Below are positions 1 through 9,583 of a stretch of DNA of 64,000 nt, in pieces. Each line of letters begins with the position of its first letter. Positions within the stretch are counted from its first letter, which is position 1. Made by a program: the position numbers and the translations under genes. Source of the DNA: Rhyzopertha dominica. Taxonomy: Eukaryota > Arthropoda > Insecta > Coleoptera > Bostrichidae. Location of the stretch: positions 4,962,649 to 5,026,648 of the forward strand of contig QCXZ01000045.1 of NCBI GenBank assembly GCA_025024175.1, written 5' to 3'. The notes beneath the pieces are model-generated. The model was not told where the DNA came from. It did not search any database and saw only the letters and a list, made by a program, of their open reading frames with translations.

Positions 1-266
1 TTTCTTGCATTACGTTTTCTTTGTAATTATGTCCCATCTATAAATAGTTTATTCCTTTACTAATAGCGCGGTCGGAGAGACCAGCACTTTGGGTATTCTG
101 TAAGTAGATTGTTTTTTCTGGACTAAGATTAGAAATCAGGTTTCCTGCCTTCTTAGTCCTTTTTGTAGTAGCGCCAACTATTTGCCTTAGTGTAATATGT
201 AATCATCTGAATGTAAAGTATTATGTTGACCGCTACCACAAATAAATTTATATTATTATTATTATG
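1..266 (+). repeat. Possible 3' end of a LINE with an ATT-type tail
   Basis: The stretch ends in an AATAAA-like signal followed by a short run of TTA/ATT triplets (about 242-266). This is how many insect non-LTR retrotransposon copies end. No reading frame is preserved and the left end lies outside the window, so only the tail supports the call. Confidence 0.3.
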
Positions 267-559
267 TTTTTGAAATAAGTATTTTTTCCCAGAGAACATA
301 TTTTAACAATTGTACGACTGTGCTATAAAGATTTAAATTCAGTATTTTTCTGCAATCATTACTTTTTTCTGAATACTTATTCACACTTGTAAACAGAACA
401 GGAAATGTAATAATCGTGCTAATAATGAATATATAAGTTAATTACTATTAAGACTGGTTTGAGCAGGTATCCTAAAGAAAGCTGTAATTGTGGTAAAAGC
501 AGTAAACAATTGTTAACAATTCATACCTATACACATTTATTTACCTCTGAATAGTGCTG
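267..559. other. AT-rich spacer
   Basis: No credible reading frame, RNA gene or recognisable repeat was seen. Confidence 0.5.
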
Positions 560-752
560 ATACAAATTAACAACTCCATACACCATTTTTATTATCATTT
601 GTATAATGTAAATAAGAATTTAGATGGCAATGCCATCTGTCAGCATTACACTGACATGATGGCAAAACAAGTTTTATGCCGTAATCTTCTTAAGGCTTTC
701 ACGGCCAGGGTTGGATCTAGTAATGATTTCTTCCGGGCTGTTATGCCGTGGT
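560..752 (-). repeat. Penelope-associated terminal repeat fragment
   Basis: Read on the minus strand, this continues the Penelope-like coding fragment at 753-1424. It contains the block around AATGCTGACAGATGGCATTG that recurs at 7232-7262 and 58289-58318. The repeated order of coding end then this block suggests the 3' untranslated or pseudo-LTR part of the element. Confidence 0.5.
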
Positions 753-1424
753 TCAAGGTGTTCCTTCTTCTTCCCATACGTTTCGCTGCTCTAGGCTGGC
801 AGCATCTTCGGTGATGTTCAGGTTTCGCTGATGTAATCTGAACTGAGCGGTACTGGCCCGCGTTACTATTCTTATACTGTCCTCGTGCTCATTCACCGTG
901 ACGGACGATGTACGGTGTATAGGTGCAGGTGGAGGGGGGGCTCTAGTTGATGTACGCGGCTCGCTCGTGACCGTCCGAGATTGTTTATTATGTACCACGG
1001 TTTTCCAAATCCTGTTAACCTTCAGGCTGTCATCTATATTCATATTGTCCGGGTGCAGTTCGATCTCTAAAGCTTATCGTCTTGCCAGGTTATAATAGCC
1101 CGATGTCCTGACTAATACCTTTGTATCCCCGAAGTGAATATTCTGGCCCTCCTCTATGGCATGTTGTGCCAATGCTGATTTCTGTGGCTGGTACAAACGT
1201 AAGGCCCGCTGGTGTTCCGTAATTCTGGTTTTTATCGTTCGTGAATTCATTCCGATGTAATCTTTACCGCATTCGCACGGAATACGGTAAATGCCCGGCG
1301 TATGTAGAGGGTCCGTCTGGTCCTTTATGGATCTTAACTTTTGTGATAACTTACTGGTATTATGCCCTTTCGTTTATAGGGCAGACATGTTTTAGGAACT
1401 ACACTTTCAGCCTCAACCGCTGGT
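753..1424 (-). pseudogene. Penelope-like retroelement fragment, GIY-YIG endonuclease end
   Basis: On the minus strand this encodes the C-terminal part of a Penelope-like element. The motif GIYRIPCECGKDYIGM is the GIY-YIG nuclease signature with its cysteine pair, and an 'ITEHQRALR' segment follows it. In this class the GIY-YIG domain cuts target DNA for reverse transcription. The copy is broken: compared with the plus-strand copy at 1431-2256 it lacks short blocks near 1370, and stops interrupt the frame. The reverse transcriptase part is missing. The fragment abuts an inverted copy at about 1425-1431, forming a head-to-head inverted pair. Family assignment is firm; activity is excluded. Confidence 0.8.
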
Positions 1425-1430
1425 GTGGCT

Positions 1431-2256
1431 CATAGGGTCTATCGAAAACCAACTCAGACGGACAGGTATCTTCACGCAACTTTGGTACACCGCGCAAGGG
1501 AAATATCGCATCCACAATACCTGCAAGAAGAACTGAACCACCTAAAAACCGCACTGAGAGCCAACGGATACAGAACAAAGGACATCGATAAAGCCATCAA
1601 GTCCAGAAGAACATCCAACGCAACACCAGCGGTTGAGGATGAAGGTGTAGTTCCTACAACATGTCTGCCCTATATACATAATGTCACCGATAAAATTGCT
1701 TGACTATTAAAACGAAAGGGCATAAAAACCATATTCAAACCTACCAGTAAGTTATCACAACAGTTAAGATCCATAAAGGGTCAGACGGACCCTCTACATA
1801 CGCCGGGCATTTACCGTATTCCATGCGAATGCGGTAAAGATTACATCGGAATGACTTCACGCACGGTAAAAACCAGAATTACGGAACACCAGCGCGCCTT
1901 ACGTTTGTACCAGCCACAGAAATCAGCAGTGGCACAACATGCCATAGAGGAGGGCCACAACATTCACTTCCGGGATACAAAGGTATTAGTCAGGACATCG
2001 TGTTATTAAAACCTTGCAAGACGAGAAGCTTTAGAGATTGAACAGCACCTCGACAATATGAATGGAGATGACGGCCTGAAGGTTAACAGGATTTGGAAAA
2101 CCGTGTTACATAATAAACAAACTCGGACGGTCACGAGCGAGCCGAGTACATCAATTAGAGCCCCCCTCCACCTGCACCTATGCACCGTACATCGTCCGTT
2201 ACAGAGAATGAGCACGAGGACACTATAAGAAGAGTAACGCGGGCCAGTACCGCTCA
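1431..2256 (+). pseudogene. Penelope-like retroelement fragment, end of RT plus GIY-YIG
   Basis: The segment begins with VYRKPTQTDRYLH, typical of the end of Penelope reverse transcriptase, and continues to SHPQYLQEELNHLKTALRAN. After an internal stop comes the GIY-YIG motif GIYRIPCECGKDYIGM near 1800-1850. It is the inverted partner of 753-1424. It is cut at 2256 by the Jockey-like LINE and resumes at 6815-6945; the 11-bp AGTACCGCTCA occurs on both sides (2246-2256 and 6815-6825). In-frame stops show that it is dead. Confidence 0.8.
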
Positions 2257-2408
2257 AACANAGTCCCCCATTCGACTACGAGCTCTCGAGCAGTGAAGTC
2301 GAATTTCTCCAGCGATTCGTCAACGATAAAGCTTACTATCAATTTACGATAAAGCAAACTGTTCTGTTTAGAACAAGTGTTCTTTTAAGAACATCTACGC
2401 TGCTGGTG
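2257..2408 (+). promoter_or_regulatory. 5' leader and presumed internal promoter of the LINE
   Basis: This 152-bp leader lies between the target duplication and the ATG of ORF1. Jockey-clade elements carry an internal RNA polymerase II promoter at their very 5' end. The position fits, but no specific core promoter motif was verified here. Confidence 0.35.
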
Positions 2409-3911
2409 ATGGATCCGTTCATCATCCAGCAGATGAGAGCCGCTGGTCTGCCGGAGGACAGCATTGAGCTGTTCCGCCGGCACCTAGCGGTGACGACCGA
2501 CGCCGAGTCCAGGTCCCACATCGCCAGCCAGGATGTCTCCGCCGCCGCCAAGGTACCGCACCAGGTGTCAGCCGCGGCAACGATAGCCCTCCGTCCAGCG
2601 ACCAAGACCAAGGATCCCGCCGCCACACCAGGACCATCGACCGCCCCCTGCCCATCTACCGCCCCACTACCTGCCATCGTCCCACTCCTGCCCACCATCC
2701 CACTTCCACCCACCGCCCCACTTCCATCCACCGCCCCAGCCCCACCCGCCGAAGAAGGCTTCCAACCCGCGAAGACCAGGAAGCGTACTCGCACAGCGAA
2801 CGAGTCTCCGAGGGAGGCTAAGAAGCTGTTAAACCCCAGCAACCGTTTCGCCGCGTTAGACGAAATGGAGGTTGAAGACCCTACGACCGCTCCCGAGAAG
2901 ACCAAGGCACCACCCCCTGTGATTCTCCGAGCCCCGGAGAAGTGGACGACCGTAGCCGCCCGGATGTCTGAGAAGCGTCTTGCTTTCACCAAAGCGAAGA
3001 CGATATCTGCTGGCATCCTGATCCAGCCCACCAACCCCGATGCACACCGTGGCATCACCAAAATGCTAGACGATATGGCTTTGCCATATCACACCTATGC
3101 CCTCCAGGAGGAGAAGCCCCTTAAGGTGGTCATCAGGGGCCTACCTACCTTCATAACCGACGACGAGGTGGAAGAATCTCTACGTCACCAAGGCTTCGAC
3201 GTGGAGGGGGCACGTCGAATGAAGAAGAAGGACGGGAGCAAGATGCCTCTCGTCTTCGTAAACTTGAGACGAGCGCCGAAGACCAAGGACATCTTCGGCA
3301 TCAGGACCTGTTGCGATCTCAACATCCAGGTTGAGTCGCCCAACAAGAAGAGGTCCATCGGGCAGTGCTTCCGCTGCCAGAAATTTCACCACTCACAGAG
3401 GTGCTGCCGCGCCGAAGTGAAATGCGTGAAATGCGCCGGAGACCACCGCGCCGCTGACTGTCAGCGGCCCAGAGATGCAGCCGCCACCTGTGTCAACTGT
3501 GGAGGCCCACATCCAGCCAGCTACAGGGGATGCCCGAAGTTCCCGCAACTTCCGAAGTCGGCACCGAAACCGACATCCGCCCCGACCGCGGCCGCGGCCC
3601 CACCAACACCGGCAGCCTGCCCGGTCGCCCCGCCCACCGTGAGACCCGGCGTATCGTACGCCAGAGCAACTGCACCCGCCGTTCCAGAGGTATGCGGGCC
3701 GGCCCACCTGGGTGGCATGAACCCCGCAGCCTCGACTAAGGAGGACAGTCCGCTGGAGCAAATACTCAAACTGCTCCAGAAGATCAACTTTGACCGTCTG
3801 GTACCCGTCATCCAGAAGGTCTCTGCAGCTCTAGCTGGCAAAACCACTATGCCAGAAGTACTGACTGCAGTCTTATCTTGTGCTCAAGATATCGCCAGCC
3901 TCTTCAACTAG
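2409..3911 (+). CDS. LINE ORF1 protein, Gag-like with three zinc knuckles
   Basis: The 500-residue protein is read from ATG 2409; the preceding GTG in frame is unlikely to be the start. It opens with MDPFIIQQMRAAGLPEDSIE, then has a proline/threonine/alanine-rich stretch (roughly residues 60-120). A central conserved region is followed near residues 319-373 by three CCHC-type knuckles: CX2CX4HX4C, CX2CX3HX4C and CX2CX3HX6C. Such proteins coat the LINE RNA as a nucleocapsid-like particle. The tail is proline/alanine-rich and then helical. The stop at 3909-3911 is followed two bases later by the ORF2 ATG, so ORF2 could be translated by termination-reinitiation (inference). Confidence 0.85.
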   Translation: MDPFIIQQMRAAGLPEDSIELFRRHLAVTTDAESRSHIASQDVSAAAKVPHQVSAAATIALRPATKTKDPAATPGPSTAPCPSTAPLPAIVPLLPTIPLPPTAPLPSTAPAPPAEEGFQPAKTRKRTRTANESPREAKKLLNPSNRFAALDEMEVEDPTTAPEKTKAPPPVILRAPEKWTTVAARMSEKRLAFTKAKTISAGILIQPTNPDAHRGITKMLDDMALPYHTYALQEEKPLKVVIRGLPTFITDDEVEESLRHQGFDVEGARRMKKKDGSKMPLVFVNLRRAPKTKDIFGIRTCCDLNIQVESPNKKRSIGQCFRCQKFHHSQRCCRAEVKCVKCAGDHRAADCQRPRDAAATCVNCGGPHPASYRGCPKFPQLPKSAPKPTSAPTAAAAPPTPAACPVAPPTVRPGVSYARATAPAVPEVCGPAHLGGMNPAASTKEDSPLEQILKLLQKINFDRLVPVIQKVSAALAGKTTMPEVLTAVLSCAQDIASLFN

Positions 3912-3913
3912 AA

Positions 3914-6592
3914 ATGGCTAGAGAGATCAACGCACCGTCCTCCCTGCAGATTGCATATTGGAATGCAAACGGAATCAAACGCCAGCGATTTGAATTCCAA
4001 GACTTCATGACACAACATGGAGTCGATGTAGCCTTGGTCAACGAGACACATCTGAGACCATGTGACAGGCCGAGCATTCCAAACTNCGTCCTCCACCGCA
4101 CCGACCGTCTGAATCGCCCCGGAGGTGGCACCGCCATCTACGTCAAGAGGGGCCTCAAGCACCACGCCGTCAACGTCAATCCGACGCAGCACCTCGAAGC
4201 CACTGCTATCGAGATACAAATGGCAAACGTAGGCTGTATCCGACTGATATCAGTCTACAATCCGCCAAACCGACCGCTGCTTGGAGAAGACTTGGAGGCG
4301 ATACTGGACCCCGACGGGAGGATCGTCGTCGCCGGAGATCTGAACGCCAAACACCCATCTTGGCACAGCAGAAGAGCAAACCCCAACGGGAATCGTCTCC
4401 TACAGTTCGCCGAGACCAGAGATCTAGTGATAGACGCGCCCACCGAGCCTACTCACTACTCTCCTATTGGACTGCCAGATGTCTTGGATGTTACCATCCT
4501 GAAGGATGTACCATTACAACATCACATACGCAAGATCGACGAACTGGATTCCGACCACACGCCTGTCCTGCTGTTCATCGGATCTACACCCCGTGAGCGA
4601 CTGATGTCCGAGAAGAAGACGACTTCGTGGCCTTCTTTCGCGGAACACCTGCAGACACACCTGCCCAGGTTCGGCACGATACGTTCTGTCCGCCAACTCG
4701 AACAGGCAGTAGCGGATCTCACCGACGCCACCAGAGCAGCACTAGATCACGCCACCCACACCAAGCGTGAACCGCAGAGGGAGTTTCCTCTACCGGATGA
4801 CGTGAGAGCGCTCATCCGAGAGAAGAACAGGGCCAGAAAGCGATGGCAACGCACGTGGAACCCCGAAGACCGCAGACAGTACAATCAACTGCATGCCCAG
4901 GTGAAACAGGCCGTCTTAGACCACAGAAGCGAATGTTGGGATGACAAGATTCGCCAACTGGACGAAGACTCCTCCGACCTCTGGAGGATGACGAAGACCC
5001 TGCGCAACAAGCCCACCCCATCGCCCCCACTCCACGGCGAGAACGGCTTGGTGTACACACCGGAGGATAAAGCCGAAGCCTTTGCCGACTGCATGGAACG
5101 CCAATGCAGTCCAAACTTCGAGAACGCGGACCTAGACGACATCGAAAGGGTCCATCGAAGCGTTCGCAGACTACTCCGAGCTCCTGACGAGGATCCCATC
5201 CGCCATACCACTCCGGCGGAAGTGATGAAGATCATCAAGAGGACCAACGTGAGGAAGGCACCAGGGCCAGACGGCATCTCCAACAGGGCTCTTAAGGAGT
5301 TCCCCATAAGAGCGACGGCAGCGCTGACGAACATCTTCAACGGCGCTCTGAGACTGCGGCATTTTCCATCTGCCTGGAAAATTGCCGACGTCGTCATGAT
5401 TCCGAAGCCGGGACAGAGCGGTACGTTCCCACAAAACTACCGCCCCATCAGCCTGCTACCGACCATGGGAAAGATCTTCGAGAAGACCATCTTGGATCGT
5501 CTATCTGCCGCCGTCGAGGAGAAGAACGTCATCCCGAACGAGCAATTCGGGTTCAGGGCGGGCCATTCTACCACGCACCAGGTGCTCAGGCTCGTCGAGT
5601 ACGCCACCGAGGGTTTCAACGTCAAGGAGTCAACCGGAGCTGTCTTTCTGGACGTGTCGAAAGCGTTCGACAAGGTATGGCATGAGGGATTGATACTCAA
5701 GCTATCACATGCCGACATCCCAACCGGACTCATCCGTCTGACGTCATCGTTCCTGAGGGACAGACACTTCCGTGTGAAGCTCGGCGACGCAAGATCCTCG
5801 GTGCGCACCGCCACATCAGGGGTTCCACAAGGCTCGACGCTATCTCCGCTGCTGTTCTCCGTGTTCACGAGGGACATCCCGAAGACAGAAGCAACAGAAC
5901 TCGCTCTCTACGCAGACGACACCGCTATCTTCACCAGATCAGTAGATCCACGTCTGATCACTCGACGTCTTCAGAAAGCCGCCGATGATCTAGAAGACTG
6001 GTTCTCCCGATGGAGAATAGGAGTCAACGCCGACAAGAGCTCTGCTTTGTTTCTGAGCAAAAGGAGGAAGCAGCCCGATCGAAACATCGAGATTTTCGAT
6101 CGCGACATCCCTTGGAAACAAGAAGCCAAATATCTGGGGATCACCATCGACAGAAAGCTGCTGTGGAAATCGCACATCGAAGACCGAGCCAACAAGACGA
6201 CGGCCGCGCTGACCAGCCTCTATTGTCTGCTAAACCGCAATAGCAAGCTGAGCAGCGACAACAAGCTCTTGATCTACAAGACTATACTAAGGCCGATGAT
6301 GACATACGGATGTGCTACATGGGGTTACGCATCCGCTACACACATCAAACGTCTCCAGGTGATCCAGAACAAGGTTCTCCGCATGGTCGTCGATGCTCCC
6401 TGGTTCGTCAGGAATTCTCAGATACACAGGGATCTCGAAGTTCCTACGATCCAGGAATTCATCCGAGAAGCAGCAGCCAAGGCATTCCACACAGCGGACG
6501 TGCACGAAAACCCACTCATTCGTAATCTGGGAGATTACGATGAAGAGGAAGATCGTACACACAAGAGGCCCAAGATGATGCTGATCCAGTAA
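3914..6592 (+). CDS. LINE ORF2 protein, APE endonuclease and reverse transcriptase
   Basis: The 892-residue protein is read from ATG 3914. The N-terminal apurinic-type endonuclease shows LQIAYWNANGI, the metal-binding VNETH, GDLNAKHPSW and the catalytic SDHTPV near residue 212. The reverse transcriptase follows with NYRPISLLPTMGKIFEK, QFGFRAGHSTTHQ, AVFLDVSKAFDKVWH, GVPQGSTLSPLLFSVF and the active-site YADD near residue 665. A C-terminal region with RPMMTYGCATWGYA is typical of Jockey and related clades. The enzyme nicks target DNA and copies the LINE RNA into it. The frame is uninterrupted apart from one ambiguous base at 4086. An upstream TTG at 3878 lies inside ORF1 and is not a likely start. 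Confidence 0.9.
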   Translation: MAREINAPSSLQIAYWNANGIKRQRFEFQDFMTQHGVDVALVNETHLRPCDRPSIPNXVLHRTDRLNRPGGGTAIYVKRGLKHHAVNVNPTQHLEATAIEIQMANVGCIRLISVYNPPNRPLLGEDLEAILDPDGRIVVAGDLNAKHPSWHSRRANPNGNRLLQFAETRDLVIDAPTEPTHYSPIGLPDVLDVTILKDVPLQHHIRKIDELDSDHTPVLLFIGSTPRERLMSEKKTTSWPSFAEHLQTHLPRFGTIRSVRQLEQAVADLTDATRAALDHATHTKREPQREFPLPDDVRALIREKNRARKRWQRTWNPEDRRQYNQLHAQVKQAVLDHRSECWDDKIRQLDEDSSDLWRMTKTLRNKPTPSPPLHGENGLVYTPEDKAEAFADCMERQCSPNFENADLDDIERVHRSVRRLLRAPDEDPIRHTTPAEVMKIIKRTNVRKAPGPDGISNRALKEFPIRATAALTNIFNGALRLRHFPSAWKIADVVMIPKPGQSGTFPQNYRPISLLPTMGKIFEKTILDRLSAAVEEKNVIPNEQFGFRAGHSTTHQVLRLVEYATEGFNVKESTGAVFLDVSKAFDKVWHEGLILKLSHADIPTGLIRLTSSFLRDRHFRVKLGDARSSVRTATSGVPQGSTLSPLLFSVFTRDIPKTEATELALYADDTAIFTRSVDPRLITRRLQKAADDLEDWFSRWRIGVNADKSSALFLSKRRKQPDRNIEIFDRDIPWKQEAKYLGITIDRKLLWKSHIEDRANKTTAALTSLYCLLNRNSKLSSDNKLLIYKTILRPMMTYGCATWGYASATHIKRLQVIQNKVLRMVVDAPWFVRNSQIHRDLEVPTIQEFIREAAAKAFHTADVHENPLIRNLGDYDEEEDRTHKRPKMMLIQ

Positions 6593-6814
6593 TTCCAAAG
6601 CCCTGCCGATGTCCAAGGGCAGCCGCGATATGTGAGCCGGCCAACCGGGTGGCATGAACCTCACAGTCGCGGCAACTTGAGAAGATTATGATATTATAAT
6701 AAAAATACCATAACCTATCCCACTTTTCCCAATATGACTGAAACTTAGATGACAGGAGAAAACGATATTAATATCAGGTGCTCCATAACAGCAGACGAAA
6801 AAGTAAAAAAAAGT
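6593..6814 (+). other. 3' untranslated region and A-rich tail of the LINE
   Basis: This 222-bp segment has an AATAAA-like signal near 6700 and an A-rich end just before the downstream target duplication. Positions 6630-6665 closely match 3693-3730 inside ORF1 (shared GGGTGGCATGAACC). Confidence 0.7.
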
Positions 6815-6945
6815 AGTACCGCTCAGTTCAGATTACATCAGCGAAACCTGAGCATCGCTGAAAATGCTGCCAGCGAAGAGCAGCGAAATGTATGAGAAGA
6901 AGGGACACCTTGGACCACGGCATAACAGCCCGGAAGAAATCATTA
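6815..6945 (+). pseudogene. Continuation of the split Penelope-like fragment
   Basis: The sequence resumes exactly where 1431-2256 stops, after the duplicated AGTACCGCTCA. It matches the minus-strand copy at about 700-860 (shared TTCAGATTACATCAGCGAAA). It encodes the last residues of the GIY-YIG protein. Confidence 0.75.
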
Positions 6946-7265
6946 CCAGAAGTTTTATGCCGTGCTGTTTGCACTAGACCTAAACTGCACTGATGAGCTA
7001 CAATGATAGCGAAATAAATCTATCTACAGTTGGTTGCGGTGCAGGCAGCACAGCATAGACATGCATGTTAATTTATGTCGGTTCTTGTCCGCTTGCAAAA
7101 AGTGCCGTGGGGGCCTGCTGTCAAATTGAAGTATGCAGGTGCATGCTAATTTGTTAGGTTACAGGTCACTTCCTTTAGGAAGTAGATCCCATAATAGCAG
7201 CTAGGTGGCTTTGTCAATTGTCATCATGTGAGTCTAATGCTGACAGATGGCATTGCTATCTAAAT
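6946..7265 (+). repeat. Penelope pseudo-LTR copy
   Basis: It shares long blocks with 58140-58490, among them GCACAGCATAGACATGCAT, CACTTCCTTTAGGAAGTAGA and TGCTGACAGATGGCATTG. It follows a Penelope coding end, which is why I call it pseudo-LTR sequence. Confidence 0.55.
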
Positions 7266-7541
7266 TTTGCTCGGAAAACATTTAATATTAACGAACATTA
7301 CTGAAGTGGTGGTTTGGGGTTAATTCAACGTTCGTAAAATGTATTTTGATAAGTCGAAAATTGAAGTAATTTTTTTATCATATGCGGTTTTAGTTTATTA
7401 AGATTAGATGCAGGTTTATGTTTAAGGGAAGAAATAAAGTTGTAATGTAAATACATATCAATTTTTATATTTGCAAGATATGATGACAATAACACGTACA
7501 ACAACAGAACACTAATATCGAATATAAAACAAAACCTAAAA

Positions 7542-7965
7542 TTATTTAAGCATGTGTATAAATGGTTGAAGTACCAAACTGTTCAATAGGTAAAATAATA
7601 GACCGAGCAATATCGCCTGAAGAGTCCTGTGTAAAATATGTAGGATGAAATATGTTATATGAATCTTGCTTTCTAATGCTAGAGCCAGGATATTTTGAAC
7701 AAACCTTTTGTACTTCTCCAGTGCAGCAGATACTGTAGAGATATCCTCCTTCAATACGCAGCTTCTGATGCCAAGTACTACCTGATTTTGCAGAAAAACG
7801 TCCCAGTTTAGCACAGAGACGTTAAATGGAAAGAGTAGCTGATCATACTGTGATTGTCTTGTCCATAAATCTTTCAAGTTCGAGTTGTTAAAAGTCCACT
7901 CCCTTGTCGAAAAATGTTTTACAATCTTTACGAATTTATCGAATTTCTTGTATATTTTCAGAAAT
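7542..7965 (-). CDS. FAR gene A, last exon: sterile-type C-terminal domain and membrane tail
   Basis: This is the terminal exon of a fatty acyl-CoA reductase, which reduces long-chain acyl-CoA to fatty alcohol with NADPH for waxes, pheromones or ether lipids. The acceptor is TTGTTTTAG before 7965 and the stop is TAA at 7542-7544. The translation from FLKIYKK through the STREWTFNNSNLKDLW region, FPFNVSVLNWDVFLQNQV and GIRSCVLKED matches the FAR C-terminal (FAR_C) domain. It ends in a hydrophobic stretch (YFILHILHRTLQAILLGLLF), probably the membrane anchor. The exon is open, unlike the 12333-12593 exon of the same gene. Confidence 0.8.
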
Positions 7966-8024
7966 CTAAAACAATAAAGTGGACATGTAAAAAATGCAAG
8001 CACAGAAATAACTTATTACTTAAC

Positions 8025-8264
8025 GGTGTTTTTTTCCCTACAATCATCAAGGTCGTATCGAGCAAAAGAGCAGGCAACATATGAAGTAATAAGTTTGCAG
8101 CAGTGTAAGTCCACTTCTTTTTGTACAATTGAAAACAGTAGTACCAAGAGCATTTCTGTGATGGCACCTTAACTGCATGTTTTAAAGAAAAATCTCTGAT
8201 TCTTCTCCATCGAATTGAGTTGTCGGTAGATGATGCAAAATTGTATATTGGAATTTTTTCGGGT
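8025..8264 (-). CDS. FAR gene A exon, start of C-terminal domain
   Basis: This 240-nt exon is bounded by acceptor TTTTTTAG and donor GTTAAG. It encodes PEKIPIYNFASSTDNSIRW onward, the segment linking the reductase domain to the FAR_C domain, and ends LLHMLPALLLDTTLMIVGKK, a conserved hydrophobic block. Gene B has an exon of identical length at 44964-45203. Phase joins correctly to the exons at 10304-10496 and 7542-7965. Confidence 0.8.
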
Positions 8265-8369
8265 CTAAAAAATGAAACTTCAAAAAAAAAACGTCCTTGG
8301 TGGCTGTATGCACCCGTAAGCTTCACGTGGACACGTTTATCTTCAATACACGGTCGAGGAGCTAGTTAA

Positions 8370-8663
8370 TTACTTCCACATCCAACGGATGGGAAGTATT
8401 GTATCGCGAAAAAAATTTTCAAAAATTTTTATTTGCTCATTCGCTTTGAAACGTTTTTGTTTGTGGACAAGATATTTTTCGAAAGAACTGTTTACAAATT
8501 TTTATTTTTTTCGTTTTAGTATGTGATTAGTAGTATAACTGTGAGTATTATTCGCCCTTATAAATTTTAAATTTATAAATTTGTTTAGAAGATATTAGCA
8601 AAAACGTGTCACTTAAATAAAACGGGTTTTTCTAAATATCTCCGAATATATTTAATATATTAA
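8370..8663 (+). repeat. Left part of the TTACTTCCACATC long-TIR repeat family
   Basis: It starts with TTACTTCCACATCCAACGG and matches the left part of the element at 50481-51817 for about 290 bp, including TAGTATGTGATTAGTAGTAT. The match breaks where the TTAA-flanked element at 8664 begins, so that element probably inserted into this copy. The right end was not located. It lies in an intron of gene A. Confidence 0.5.
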
Positions 8664-9579
8664 GAGGGGCGTTTACCTAGAGCGAATCGGGTCATTTTAA
8701 GCACCTACCGTTTTACATTTTACCGAGTTATTCGAAACTTTTTCGAAGTGAAATTTCGACATGGCAATGACAAAAGATGTAGCTACAACGTAGAGTTCGA
8801 GTTTTTTCTGAATTTGGTACAGTAATGTAAATATTTGTTGTTATATTTTGCTTAAAATGCGTAGTTTTGGCGAGCTATTTCTCGAAAACTAAGGCACATA
8901 AACAAAAAATTCAAACTCCACGTTGTAGCCACATATTTCTTTGTACACTACCAAAAACATGAGCACAATAAATGAGTAAAAACATTCGAAAAATCTAAAA
9001 CCGCAAACCCTTTCGCACGAGTGCGTCACGAGAGCAGAATGCGAATGCCCATCCCCACCAGGTCCGTCGCGTGGTATCCAGTGAACAGTGAGGCTAAGAT
9101 ACAATCCTGTCGGGAATAATCGCGCGGTATACGATCTGTTTCGATATGACTGGATTTCTAAGATTGTATGTCTAATTAGTAATTACACGGGAAAAGTTCA
9201 ATGTTAAAAGCTCTTTCACATTAATTTACTGTCTGCCGAAGCAATGGGGAGGCGAAAGGAAAATTGTTATAAAAGTTCCTACAGAAATCATGCAGTTAGA
9301 ATGAAATGTTATATATTTCATATTTACAGAAATAAATGGGTTATTCCATATTTTGAATAACCTGGTATAATATCATAGTAAGTTACTAATATCATGTTTA
9401 CTTTTTTATGCACACCCTACAGTCAGCAATTTTCCGAATATTAGTTTAGCCCGTCTGTTGCTCGTACGATCTTTGCGCGATGTCATCCTATCGGCTACCC
9501 TCTTACGTCCCATGTCCCGCTGGTAATATGGGTTGCATAGTTTACATTTCTGCCCGATCGCTCCAAGTAAATGCCCCTC
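8664..9579. mobile_element. Non-autonomous TTAA-flanked DNA transposon (piggyBac-like MITE)
   Basis: The 916-bp element is flanked by TTAA on both sides (8660-8663 and 9580-9583). Its terminal inverted repeats of about 28 bp start GAGGGGCGTTTACCTAGAGC on the left and GAGGGGCATTTACTTGGAGC on the right (reverse complement). A second inverted pair lies inside (about 8770-8806 against 8903-8944). No transposase frame is present. TTAA duplication is the hallmark of piggyBac-type insertion; the superfamily is inferred from this alone. Confidence 0.6.
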
Positions 9580-9583
9580 TTAA

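Larger units (their letters stand above)
2257..6814 (+). mobile_element. Jockey-like non-LTR retrotransposon, apparently full length
   Basis: This 4.56-kb element has two long open frames, a short 5' leader (2257-2408), and a 3' untranslated region ending in an A-rich tail (about 6799-6812). It is flanked by the 11-bp target-site duplication AGTACCGCTCA. The two-ORF layout (ORF1 with CCHC knuckles, ORF2 with APE-type endonuclease then reverse transcriptase, no RNase H seen) fits the Jockey clade. It inserted into a Penelope-like copy, so it is younger than that copy. One N lies in each of the leader (2261) and ORF2 (4086). Both frames are otherwise open, so this may be a recent and potentially competent copy. 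Confidence 0.85.

Noticed and set aside
2339..3847. Minus-strand frames across LINE ORF1 and ORF2
   Set aside because: Shadows of the GC-rich coding strand; no conserved motifs.
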